In this document: positions 22,541 to 32,423 of the stretch, piece after piece
Position numbering within the stretch: position 1 is the first letter of the stretch
How the letters are laid out: every line of letters begins with the position of its first letter
Origin: Lophium mytilinum
Taxonomy: Eukaryota > Ascomycota > Dothideomycetes > Mytilinidiales > Mytilinidiaceae
Reading direction: 5' to 3'
Assembly: GCA_010093605.1 (NCBI GenBank)
Contig: MU004195.1
Span: 1,670,400-1,734,399 of the forward strand
DNA length: 64,000 nt
Translations under genes and position numbers: made by a program
The notes under the pieces: generated by a model
What the model was told of the DNA's origin: nothing
The model's database searches: none
The model's input: only the letters and a program-made list of their open reading frames with translations

Positions 22541-23875
22541 TTACCTTGCTCGCTTTAGAGGGCGTGCGTCGTGGCTCGCGTCACTGTCGTGTCTGTGCAC
22601 CCTGGACTTGACTGTGCCGAAATACTGGTCATCGAGATTGTCCAACATAAAAGCCACGTCCCTTCCGTAGTTCTGCCCGGAGACATGGCTGACAAGAAAG
22701 CGTAAGAAGTCTTCGCCCTCTTGAGAAATCTGGGAGTACATAATATCCCAGAGCAAAGAAAGCAAGAGTTTCGCCGCTGGACTTCCCCAGGCCCAAATCC
22801 CGCGTTCAGATATGTCTTCCCGTGAAAATGGATGATCGCGGCGCCGAATGAAGTCCGCTCCGTGGTCCATGGCCCAGCGGCAGAATTCCCAGGTCTCCGG
22901 TTGCAGTTGACGGCAGTCGCGGGTTAAGAGGTCAGCTATAGTGCCTCGTGGGATTTCTGCATTGATGGATGCACCACGAGCGACAAGAAACTTTGCAAGC
23001 CCGTAGTTGCCATGATCTACTGCCCTGTGAAAGGGAGTATAGTTGAGTACATCTGTAGAATCAATCGGCGCCCCAGCGTCGGCAAGAATACGGACGACTA
23101 TCAGCAAGCGAGTCGTCAAGCCTGCTGCTAGATTTTCTTGTGCGAGGATATGTAGGAGAGTATCGTTTCCCGGAAACCTTCGGAAGTTCGTATTCAGCCC
23201 ATACTGCAAACACAGTGTCAAGATTTCCGGTTCCAGGGACCCTACCACCCGACCAAGAGGGGAGTCGTCAAAGGATTGACCTTCCAGTCTCTTGTTGATG
23301 TCCGCCCCATTCTGGAATAGCAACTCAAGAGTGTCTAGTTTCTGACGCATGGAAATGGGAATTCCAACTACCGGCAGGTTCATAGGGAACTGAGACTCCA
23401 CGTTGGAGTTGACAAAGATGTCGAAAAGTTGGTTCATCTGCCCGACCTGGATGGACTTTGTGCTCTTTGAATAGTGCTTGAGAAGAGCGATGAAGGTGTT
23501 TACCAAGGCATCTTGATCGTAGGGGGGCAGGCTCCCTGACCTTTGGGGTCGTCTCCTTGGAAACTTTTGATTGATTTTGTAGCAAAGGGCAATGAAACCT
23601 AGAGCATCCCAGGCCTGGCCCTTCACCCACTCGTCGATTCCATGGTATAGCAGGTAGGTAACCTTACGAAAGTCAAGACAGTAAAGAGCGTTCTTGAAGC
23701 CGGTCTGGCCGTTGATGTCAGCCTTGGCCAACTTGAGCAGTTCTCCCCAAAGAATCCTGTGGTGATTTTGGTTGGTTTGCATCCAGTTGCTGAGGGAACC
23801 TGGGTGCGACATGAGATGTTTGGCGATTTCGAGCGTGAGCTCATCTGGAAGAGAGTCTAGCTGAGCTCGCGCCAT
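22541..23875 (-). CDS. F-box and ankyrin-repeat protein
   Basis: This is a single exon of 444 residues from the ATG at 23875. The frame is open a further 39 codons upstream, but the F-box begins at once after this Met (ARAQLDSLPDELTLEIAKHL), so I prefer it. Ankyrin-type units follow. The clearest are TLELLFQNGADINKRLEG, then SLEPEILTLCLQYGLNTN, VVRILADAGAPIDSTDVLNY and TPFHRAVDHGNYGLAKFLVA followed by RGASINAE. The C-terminus ends in a basic patch (RPLKRAR). F-box proteins dock to Skp1 in SCF ubiquitin ligases, while ankyrin repeats select partners. Such proteins form large, variable families in filamentous fungi. The substrate is unknown. Confidence 0.85.
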   Translation of the reverse strand: MARAQLDSLPDELTLEIAKHLMSHPGSLSNWMQTNQNHHRILWGELLKLAKADINGQTGFKNALYCLDFRKVTYLLYHGIDEWVKGQAWDALGFIALCYKINQKFPRRRPQRSGSLPPYDQDALVNTFIALLKHYSKSTKSIQVGQMNQLFDIFVNSNVESQFPMNLPVVGIPISMRQKLDTLELLFQNGADINKRLEGQSFDDSPLGRVVGSLEPEILTLCLQYGLNTNFRRFPGNDTLLHILAQENLAAGLTTRLLIVVRILADAGAPIDSTDVLNYTPFHRAVDHGNYGLAKFLVARGASINAEIPRGTIADLLTRDCRQLQPETWEFCRWAMDHGADFIRRRDHPFSREDISERGIWAWGSPAAKLLLSLLWDIMYSQISQEGEDFLRFLVSHVSGQNYGRDVAFMLDNLDDQYFGTVKSRVHRHDSDASHDARPLKRAR

Positions 23876-24029
23876 GATGAACGCGTATGAAGCGCAAGGC
23901 GAGATGTTGGAGGATGTGTGTTGGGGTTGGTGGGATGGTGAAGTCAAGTTCAGGTCGATGATTATATGTTGGAAGCAAAAGTGATGCCACATGACTTGGA
24001 AGCAAAAGGTTAACCGTTCAAAGCTGGTT

Positions 24030-24240
24030 GAGGGTCTGGCCCGTTATATATCACTATCCAGCTTGCCCACTCGACACCACTGTTGGGGGTAGCCTGACTG
24101 CTGAGCAGGCAATCAGTCAAGAGGCAGTCTAATCTGCACTGCTTGAAGTTTGACATCGCCCTTGAGTCTTCGAAACCCTGTGGGGGTACCCCAAGCAGTG
24201 GCGTACCAGTGTGCCTAGGCTTGTGGCCTGTCACTGATTC
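24030..24240. repeat. diverged copy of the CRT10-inserted element
   Basis: This stretch aligns by eye with about 16813-17029. Shared words include CAGTCAAGAGGCA, GACATCGCCCTTG and GTGGCCTGTCACTG, in the same order and spacing, with scattered substitutions between. It lies upstream of the Nudix gene, outside coding sequence. The copy looks partial: the right-hand 150 bp of the 16-17 kb element are not recognisable here. Confidence 0.65.
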
Positions 24241-24560
24241 TACTATGCTGTATGAGGCCGCCCTAGATATCAAAGTATGTTCACTTATCTTCGAACCGGC
24301 CTCGAACCGAGCAAGGGGATATGCGGTTGGTCTTGCTGTTGGGTTTTTGAAATCGACACCACGAAGTTACAAGCGCAACCCTCTCCTCTAGTTTCCTGTG
24401 TACAATCCCCCATCTCGTCGTCCATTTATCTGTTGACCCGAGTTGCTCGGACGGTGTAACCAATCGGAGAATTCATGACTCGCGCAGGTCGACAAGCCTC
24501 AGCCTAGCCTCACCAAATCCACAAGCTTCCCCAGACTTTCCTCTAATATCCCCCAACACC

Positions 24561-25992
24561 ATGGAAACTGGCACGGAGCCACTGATCGCGCATCTCAAGG
24601 ACGTCTTCCTTGACCTCGCCGCGCACCCCTACCCCGAAGTCGCCAATCCTCCCACGGCGCCCCGCCGCGCCTCCGTTGCCCTCATCCTCCGCATCCAACC
24701 GCACTATTCCCACTGGCCCGCAGCCCGCACCAAACACGCGCACGCCCCAAGCCATGGCCACCAGCGGCGGCGCTCCTCAGCCGCCTCGAACCCAGACAAG
24801 AAGCTCGAGCTGAAGGATATCCTCGACGCGTTCTTCGCGCAAGACTGGGTCAAGCACGGGGATCCGGAGCTGCTCTTCATCAAGCGCGCGACACGCGCAG
24901 GGGACAACTGGAACGGGCACGTTGCACTGCCGGGCGGGAAGCGGGATCCGGAGGACGAGGACGATCAGGTCACGGCGGTGCGGGAGGCGATGGAGGAGGT
25001 CGGGGTGGATCTAAGCTATGCGCATGCGATTGCGATTGGGAATCTGCCGCAGAGGGTTGTTACGACGAGCTGGGGAAAGGTGCCGTACGTATAACCGTTT
25101 ACGAGTGGAAGGATATTACCGGGCTAACTTGGTGGCTATGTATAGGCTCATGGTACTCTGCCCCTACATCTTCCTCCTCACGTCCCCTAGCATCCCACCG
25201 CTCCGCCTCCAACCCACCGAAGTCGCCTCAACCCACTGGGTCTCCCTCCGCGCTCTGCTTTCCCCCGCCCAGCGCACGTTCGAGTACGCAGACGTCTCAA
25301 AACGGCTCGCGAAGTCGGAGCTGGGCATTAAGCGCTGGTTTCTGCAGTCCATGCTCAGTCAGATGATGTTCGCGGCCGTTCGATTATTACCCTCGGAAAG
25401 CACATACTGCAGCTCGATACCAGGCTTCATACCAGAGCTTGAAGACTCAGCAGGCGTTATTGGAAGCATTAAGGGGTGGTGGACTGGTGATACAGCTGCG
25501 ACGACAACGCAGAAACCGCTGCTGCTTTGGGGACTGACGCTGGGCGTGATTTCGGACTTGCTGGAGCACATACCGCCGCATAAAGCGATGGATATGTGGA
25601 CGTATCCCACGTTTACAAGCTGGGATGTTAGAATCACGCTCTGGGCCATGTCGTACAGATTTAGGAAGCAGAAGGCGATTGAAATGGGGCAGGCTGCTGA
25701 GATCCCAGCAGGGACCGAGGAGAATATGAAGGTGCCGAAGCAGGATCCACAGGGTATGCCAGTTGAAGAAGAGCCGGGAGAGGTGGGCATCGGTGGATTA
25801 GGCGTAGGGAGGCATTGGGGACGATCGAGACGGGATGCGCTGGGTTCGAGGGGCAGCGCGGTGAACTCGATGCTTGAGGGGTATTATCCTATTGTGAGGA
25901 AGGCGGTCGCTACCGCGTTAGTCGGGAGGATATCTGTGACGGCGCTTTTGCTGGCATATGCATGGTCTAGGTATTCGAAGGTCAGGAAGTAG
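24561..25992 (+). CDS. Nudix hydrolase, CoA diphosphatase-like, with C-terminal hydrophobic segment
   Basis: Exons 24561-25084 and 25146-25992 (61-bp intron, GTACGT...TATAG) give 456 residues. The Nudix box is at about residues 124-150: LPGGKRDPEDEDDQVTAVRE followed by AMEEVGVDL. The PGGKRDPxDxDDxxTAxREAxEEVG form resembles NUDT7/NUDT8-type coenzyme A diphosphatases, though the substrate cannot be fixed from sequence. A histidine/arginine-rich insert (residues about 50-75) and a DILDAFFAQDW helix precede the box. After the box comes HWVSLRALLSPAQRTFEYAD, then a long region with LLLWGLTLGVISDLLEHIP and a C-terminal hydrophobic helix (RISVTALLLAYAWSRY) that suggests membrane anchoring. The protein is longer than typical CoAses because of this C-terminal half. 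Confidence 0.83.
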
Positions 25993-27232
25993 ACTTCGCA
26001 TTCGAGTTTTGCTTAGCGGGTCAAGGCTCTTAGTAATATAGATGAGTGGAACTGTGTTTTTGTTACTGAGCTTTACCACGGTTTATGCCGCGGAGATGAC
26101 CTGTCTAGGTGTTCAAGCTGCGAAAGCTACCCTGCGGGCGTGAAATCACGTTAAGGCGCTAGAATATGACGCTTCTGTTGTGCTCTCGACCGAAGGCATG
26201 GAAATACTGCAACTTCCTCCAAATCGTAACGATATGCCCAGCATCTTTCACCAAGCACCGCAGTCTATACTCTCGATCGGTACGTGAAGGTCCAAGCTAA
26301 GATGGAAGATCAACGGATAGATCGGGCCGATGTTCTATTTTTGGACATGGGCATATGGCAGCTGGAAACGCTGCGAGCTGCCCGTTGCTGACCGCTCAGT
26401 CCGCTCAGACCGCTCAGACAAGACAGCATTGGAGCCGCAAGCTGCCGAAAGCGCCTCCACTAACGACGAAAGCCGCGCAGGTGTAGCATGCACCGCGTAT
26501 TCTACACCAAGTACGCAAGACGGAGCGAGTGAGAAACATGTGGTTTGCCTGATGCAACCTCGGCTTGATCATCGTGGCTCCATACGAAAAGAATACGAAA
26601 GATTGATGAATGCTGACCACTGTACTCCGACCTGCGAAACAATTCCGCTGTGGCGAGCCGGATGTGTGGCTGGAGGCGATAGGAGAGGTTGGTTGGTAGG
26701 GCTGAGGAGACGCAGCACAAGCCCAAAAGCCTCTCGCCCACGCCGCTGGCCTCTCGGAACTCCACGCTGCACGCCTGTCAGCTAGCCATCGACCATCATC
26801 CAATGGCTGGCTATCAAAGCTGCACAGCTCGAGCGTCTTCCCGCTAGGGAACGAGAACGTGACGTGCGACCGCTTGTTCCTGCATGCTTACTTGCTTAGC
26901 TGCGACTCGAAATGCTTGTGCGATGGCTTGGGCGGAGGTGGCAGCGAGCACTGGCCCACCGACTCGATCAGAGTTATTCTAGGATCGGGAGGAGATGCGG
27001 TGGGGATTGTCTTACTAGTATGGGTGGAGGTATATATTCCATTTGCTCCTGGCTTGGTGAGGTTATTATCAACTCATTCCATTCGCTGTGTTCTGTCTAT
27101 CTATCATTCACTCAGTCTACGCCATACTTGAGCGTTCTAAGTTTCGGGCTTTTTCTTTTTCGTCCTTCGCTATATCATCTGCAAAGCGTATACTCATAAT
27201 CAAATTCCCGATATCGGGAGTAAGCCTTCACG
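25993..27232. other. intergenic region with promoter of the secreted oxidase
   Basis: This 1.24-kb gap lies upstream of the oxidase. A TATA-like element (GGTATATATTCC, about 27029-27040) lies roughly 195 bp before the ATG. Open frames near 26330-26800 overlap on both strands and show no domain. Confidence 0.45.
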
Positions 27233-28960
27233 ATGAGTTATACGTCTACTCTCCTCCTCGGTCTCCTCGCCCTAGGCAGCGTCGCCAGCGCTATCCCAGC
27301 CTCCTCAGTCAAACCCTCTACGGACGCAAGCTGTGGCGGCTCCACAGGCTATACTTGTGCCGGATCGACATTCGGAACCTGCTGTAGCGCATACGGTTGG
27401 TGTGGCTCAACCGATGCATACTGTGGAACAGGCTGTCAATCTGGCTTCGGCCAATGCGGCTCAGGTCCTTCCACTCCCTCTTCCTCCTCAACTGTGCTGG
27501 TTTCTAGCACGTTTGCAACAAGCGCATCGTCGACGCCTTCGTCTACTAGTCCGGCTAGTCTTAGCGATTGTCTTAATGACAACAACGTTCCCATCAGCCT
27601 CGCAACCTCACCAAACTTCCAGCAGCTCTCTGCCCCGTACAACCAGCGCCTTGCATACACTCCAGCTGTCATCGTTATCCCCACAACCCAGCAGCATATC
27701 CAAGATGCCGTCGTCTGTGCAGGCACGAGCAAAGTCAAAGTCCAGGCAAAGTCGGGGGGCCACAGCTACGCGTCCTTCTCTTCGGGTGGCAAAGACGGAT
27801 CCATGGTTATTGATCTTGAGAATTTCCACGATATCACACTCGACACCACCACCGGCATCGTCACGGTAGGAGCTGGCGTCCGTCTCGGGAACCTTGCACA
27901 GGGCGTCTGGGACCAAGGCAAACGAGCTCTTCCCCACGGTACATGCCCCGGCGTTGGTATTGGCGGCCACTCCACTCATGGTGGCTACGGCTACGACAGC
28001 CGTCTGTGGGGCTTGGCTATGGATACCATCATCGCCCTCGACGTCGTGCTCGCCGACGGCTCCATGATCCATGCCACCTCCACCGAGCATTCCGATATCT
28101 TCTGGGCGATGCGCGGCGCTGGTGACTCTTTTGGTGTAGTCGTAACCTTCTACATGCAGACTCAGCCCGCCCCTGAAGCCGTCACCTTCTTCCAATACAG
28201 CTTCTCCGTCTTCGGATCGCAGGACACCTTCACCAACACCTTCCTCCACCTCCAGGACTTCGCCACTAACTCCTCCGTAATCGACGGCCGCATCGGATTC
28301 GGCGTCTACCTCGACGGCTCCGGCTTCAGCTTGACAGGCACATTCATCGGCCCCATCGACGAGTACAACAACAAGATTGCGCCTGAGCTTCTTCGTAGCC
28401 TACCCACGCCATCGAGCCCAACGGTCCAGTCCGTGGACTGGATCACCTCCCTCGTCAAGCTCTCCAACGAGCCCTCCCTTTCCGTCCCCCTAAGCGGCTA
28501 CTCCGCTCACGACAACTTCTTCGCCAAGAGCATCACCGTGCCTGAATCCACTGGCCTGACCGCGGACGCGCTGAACAGCTACTACACCTACATCCACAGC
28601 ACCGCCGCGCCCGCCTCCTGGTTTAGCATCATCAACCTGTACGGCGGTCCGGAGTCCGCCATCAACACCAAAGACACCACGTTCGCCGCCTACAGCGATC
28701 GCGACAGCCTATGGGTGTTCCAACATTACGGAGAGACGCAGGCGAGCGTGCCGTTCATCCAGGGCCTGAATGACGCCGTGGTGAAGGCGCAGCCGCAGAC
28801 AAAGTTCGGCGCCTATCTGAACTATGTGGATCCTAGTTTGAGCGCGGCGGATGCGCATGCGTTGTACTACGGTGACGCGGTGTATGGACGTTTGGCGGCG
28901 TTGAAGAAGACGGCGGATCCGAATGCCGTGTTTTGGAATCCTCAGGCGGTTGGGGCGTGA
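27233..28960 (+). CDS. secreted FAD-linked carbohydrate oxidase (AA7-type) with chitin-binding CBM18 domain
   Basis: This is a single exon of 575 residues. A signal peptide (TSTLLLGLLALGSVASA) is followed by a hevein-like chitin-binding module at about residues 34-75, with eight cysteines in the usual spacing including TCCSAYGWCG. A Ser/Thr linker (80-108) leads to an FAD-binding PCMH domain. SGGHSYA (His177) and GTCPGVGIGGH (Cys238) supply the two covalent FAD attachment residues of bicovalent berberine-bridge-type oxidases. The C-terminal BBE motif is ALKKTADPNAVFWNPQAVG. Family members oxidise the reducing end of oligosaccharides, releasing hydrogen peroxide. The chitin-binding module suggests the substrate is a chito-oligosaccharide or that the enzyme is held at a chitin surface; this is inference. 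The frame and motifs look intact. Confidence 0.93.
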   Translation: MSYTSTLLLGLLALGSVASAIPASSVKPSTDASCGGSTGYTCAGSTFGTCCSAYGWCGSTDAYCGTGCQSGFGQCGSGPSTPSSSSTVLVSSTFATSASSTPSSTSPASLSDCLNDNNVPISLATSPNFQQLSAPYNQRLAYTPAVIVIPTTQQHIQDAVVCAGTSKVKVQAKSGGHSYASFSSGGKDGSMVIDLENFHDITLDTTTGIVTVGAGVRLGNLAQGVWDQGKRALPHGTCPGVGIGGHSTHGGYGYDSRLWGLAMDTIIALDVVLADGSMIHATSTEHSDIFWAMRGAGDSFGVVVTFYMQTQPAPEAVTFFQYSFSVFGSQDTFTNTFLHLQDFATNSSVIDGRIGFGVYLDGSGFSLTGTFIGPIDEYNNKIAPELLRSLPTPSSPTVQSVDWITSLVKLSNEPSLSVPLSGYSAHDNFFAKSITVPESTGLTADALNSYYTYIHSTAAPASWFSIINLYGGPESAINTKDTTFAAYSDRDSLWVFQHYGETQASVPFIQGLNDAVVKAQPQTKFGAYLNYVDPSLSAADAHALYYGDAVYGRLAALKKTADPNAVFWNPQAVGA

Positions 28961-29650
28961 CTAGTTGAAGTGTAATTTGTAATGTGTGTGTGATGGGTCG
29001 GGAGATGAGGAGCTTGTATTTTTGGAAGGCGGATGTTTTTTTCTTCTTGATTTTAGCAAGCGGCATAGCATAGCATGGTGGTCCGGAGTTTCAACTGCAT
29101 TTTCCAAGGTTGGGATAACTTATAATCGTAGTCACTATACATTACAGTAACAAGCCAGATGTCTATGCACACCAGTGTCCCACTTCTATAGTACCCTCAT
29201 AAGGATTCACCCATCTAAGCGCGATCTCAAGATCCAGGGAATGGGAACCAGCATGCTTTCTGACTCGCTGTCTACTACTTAGCCGGGATACTCCTCGCAG
29301 TAGTACGTTACAGTTTCGAAAGTGATGTACTCCAAGTGCGGGTGATGGGGCAGTCTTGTTTGAGATATGTAGAATGAATGTAGACGAGTAGCTGGCATGC
29401 GATATCTGCATTTCTGCGAGGCGCGACACCGATGAATCGAGGTTGAGCGCAGCCCAACTATCATGGCGCACCTCTGCGTTGGAAGATGAACGCTGCTTTT
29501 CCTAAAAATAACGTATCTAGTACTCTCGTATCGCAGCTTCTCTAGTCACCGGCATCATATCGAACCATTCTGGGTATCTGGTTTTCTGTGAATTTTCAAT
29601 TTCGTTGAAAATGTCTCTGTGGAGTCCGTGAGAAGAGATGAAAGATCATA
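28961..29650. other. intergenic region, nothing recognised
   Basis: This 690-bp gap lies between convergent genes. Short overlapping minus-strand frames near 29163-29471 have no recognisable content. Confidence 0.4.
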
Positions 29651-31162
29651 TTAGTAGTTCGGCCCTTCCTTCAAGTCATTGATGTGTGGCTTTGACCTTA
29701 CCTTGGTCGCCACTATGCGCGACCTCTCTGTCGCAGTTCGCAATGCTTTAGTCTCCTTTTCGCCATCCTGGACCCTCCTTACACCGTCGGTATTCATCTT
29801 CTCCTCCGTGATCCTATCCAGGGGTTCTTGTCCTTGATTTGTTTTGTTCCATGAGAGTCCCGGCACTGCTCTATATGCACTCCCTGATACGTTCATCTTG
29901 TCTTTTCGCTTCCTTGACGTTTGGTCATTCATCGTGATATACCCTTCCCTTCTTTCAACTGATCGTGCTCGGCGTTTCATCCATTCCCTCCATTCAGGCC
30001 TGTGCCACTCGGGAATCTCATCTTCAGTCAACTCTTCTCCATTGTTGATCAATGCCTTGATAGCCGTTATGATATTCTTTTCCGATTTTTCTTTTTTGCG
30101 CTTCATCAGTTGGATCCAAGCAGGCCGGTACCATGGGGGAATATCAGCTTCCGTCAACTCTTCTCCGTTCCTGATCCTTCCTTTGATTTCCGTTATGAAA
30201 TTTTTTCGTTCCGGCTTTGCAGGTACCCCTTCGCCATGCATGTCCAGGATTTCTTGTCTCTCTCGCATCTGCTCGATCTTCTTTGTGGAATTTTTGCGTA
30301 GCATAGTTGATAGCCCAAGAGCGTTATCGCCTGGACCCGAGCGAGCGAAAACCCAGGCCACCTCATTATTCCCAATATACGGATTGATCCTGAAGTAGGT
30401 CCCCTTTGGCATTGCTTTCAGCATGATACTGGGCCAAAGATGGGGCCTGGTGCTCCAGAACCATTCAAATGCAGCATCCTTTCGGGCGCTGTTTTCTTGG
30501 GCGCTGTTGTATTTTTCGCTACGCTTCCCAAGCGCGTCTTTCGGGACGTGGACATGGAACTCAACGATTCGATTTCGCTCGAGGAAGAGGGCGGCGGTGC
30601 GGAGGCGAAGATGGTAATACGAGACCGGTGCCGTGAACTGGAGGTGAATTTCCGCCAATGCGTGTCCCTGCGATTTGCTTCTCATCTTTGTTGTCGGCTT
30701 GGTAGGTTCAAGCTCGCGCACCTCGTATTGCAGCGACGTGATTCTAGGATCGAGCACCTTCGTGGAGGATGGCCAATGCGAGTCGATCCCTGTTGGCAGC
30801 AGGAACGAGCCCGGGGGAATCGTTTCATGGAGTTTGGTAACGGTGAGGGTGTCCGGAAGCTTCTCTAGCTCTGGGGTCTGCTCCCCGCCTGTCTCCCCGG
30901 CCGTTTGTCGTTTGCGCTTGTCGAATAGAAGAACAGCCCTGTCTTCGGACAGCGGAGGCGGTTGGAAAAGTTTGTATGCTTTGATTATGTGCCCGCCAAG
31001 TGTTGTTTTTGCCTCGGAGAGCTTGTACAGGCTCAGGGTGCGGACATGACCACGATGCAGGGAGTAGAGCCATTGCGTGGCGAGGAGTGGTCGAGGGAGT
31101 GGTCGAGTGTGCCATGTTGAAAAGATGGACTCTCGAAGAGGGAGACTGTGAGTGGCGCGCAT
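29651..31162 (-). CDS. hypothetical protein, probable mitochondrial, with internal repeat
   Basis: This is a single exon of 503 residues. The first 45 residues are rich in Arg, Ser and Leu with one acidic residue, consistent with a mitochondrial presequence. The middle (about 120-260) is ordered, with LDPRITSLQYEVRELEP, EIHLQFTAPVSYYHLRLRTA and ALFLERNRIVEFHVHVP. The block with paired Leu/Arg and FLxxxxxxEFHV loosely resembles the C-terminal fold of bacterial-type initiation factor IF3, but I would not name it on that. Two tandem repeats of about 38 residues follow (321-358 and 363-400). Both contain NGEELTE, DIP or EIP, W, RP and W, followed by a Lys/Arg run. The basic C-terminus looks disordered. 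An alternative reading is an RNA-binding mitochondrial translation factor. Confidence 0.7.
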   Translation of the reverse strand: MRATHSLPLRESIFSTWHTRPLPRPLLATQWLYSLHRGHVRTLSLYKLSEAKTTLGGHIIKAYKLFQPPPLSEDRAVLLFDKRKRQTAGETGGEQTPELEKLPDTLTVTKLHETIPPGSFLLPTGIDSHWPSSTKVLDPRITSLQYEVRELEPTKPTTKMRSKSQGHALAEIHLQFTAPVSYYHLRLRTAALFLERNRIVEFHVHVPKDALGKRSEKYNSAQENSARKDAAFEWFWSTRPHLWPSIMLKAMPKGTYFRINPYIGNNEVAWVFARSGPGDNALGLSTMLRKNSTKKIEQMRERQEILDMHGEGVPAKPERKNFITEIKGRIRNGEELTEADIPPWYRPAWIQLMKRKKEKSEKNIITAIKALINNGEELTEDEIPEWHRPEWREWMKRRARSVERREGYITMNDQTSRKRKDKMNVSGSAYRAVPGLSWNKTNQGQEPLDRITEEKMNTDGVRRVQDGEKETKALRTATERSRIVATKVRSKPHINDLKEGPNY

Positions 31163-32423
31163 CCAGAGAGTGGCGCATCAAGGCTGTTGCTGGCGACGAA
31201 AGTGACGATGCAGAAAGACGCCATGTTCAAGATTTACGATGGCGATGCGTACTAAATTGGTATATTACGAGCTATTGTGCTTAATCAGCAGCCCGTACCT
31301 CAACAACCTCACGCGTTCCCATGATATTACAACTGCGTCCATAATAGCTATTTATTCATCTTACAGCATTAAGCTAATAACCCCTTATAAGCAAAAAGCC
31401 GGTCATTGCGTCGTGTTGCATCCATGGTTACCCTGAAAGCTGCCAACAGAACAGCCGTTACCCGCTCCGCAAGATCAAGAATTTGAGTATGCTTGAAACA
31501 GGATGCCAAGCATATCCAGGGCGGTTACATACTAGCAAAAGATCATGTTCGTCAAAGAGAACCTAAGGTATATGATCTGTCGCCTGCTACGAACCCGCCC
31601 ATTCGGTAGTTGTCCTCGTTTTTTACCGCGCTCCCCAGTTTGTGGACTTCATTCCAACATGATCTGCCCTAGAAGGCTTCTTTACCAAATCGGAACTCTT
31701 TTGCCATTAGTTCTCTCATGAAGAGTTGTACTTTTCCTTGAACACTCTCTCCGCCTCTGGTTTCTCGAGCGTTGTACTCTGCTATCGCATTTTCTAGATG
31801 CCCCTTGATGGGCGGCCCTGAATTATTGCTCGCCATCCAGCTGCCAGTATGAATCATCCAAGCTGTGTTTTTCGCAATTAAACTTACCTAAATCTCAGAC
31901 GATGTTCCAATAGTCTTAGTGGTGATCGTCTTAAGGGTGAGGCCCCAGTCCTCGGCAACTTGAAGCCGTCGAAAGAATCCGTCTCTCACGTAGCCTGCGA
32001 ATACAACTGTGCTCCATAATAGCGAATGCTCTTCGATGCAGCATGACTACGTCCTCGTCGCCTGCATCGGTGACACAATTGTGCGGCTCCTTCAGAGCAT
32101 GCTCATTGCAAGCCAGATGAAATGCAGTTCGACGGCTGGTAAAGCAATAGACACTCTCAAACATTTGGTCGCAATATCTTGTGTCAGTCTTCGTCGGGTA
32201 CAAAAGCCTCTTATATTGACTGTTTCACTAACAAGTAACGAGCTAGACATGCGCGTACTATCGTAGAAGAGCATTCATTGCGGCGAATTGCATTCACTAT
32301 AGTTAACTTGAAGATAAGCACAACAAAATCTGCGAGTCGCTCAGGTATTTAAAGCGCCACTCACGCTGACGGCAGAAACACTTTGACAACACACACAACT
32401 CAACAGCCACACACACCACCGCT
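31163..32423. other. divergent intergenic region
   Basis: This 1.26-kb gap lies between divergent genes. A TATA-like TATTTAAAG at about 32345 lies 80 bp before the ATG at 32424, in a C/A-rich leader. Small frames (31669-31857, 31931-32266) have no recognisable content. Confidence 0.45.
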
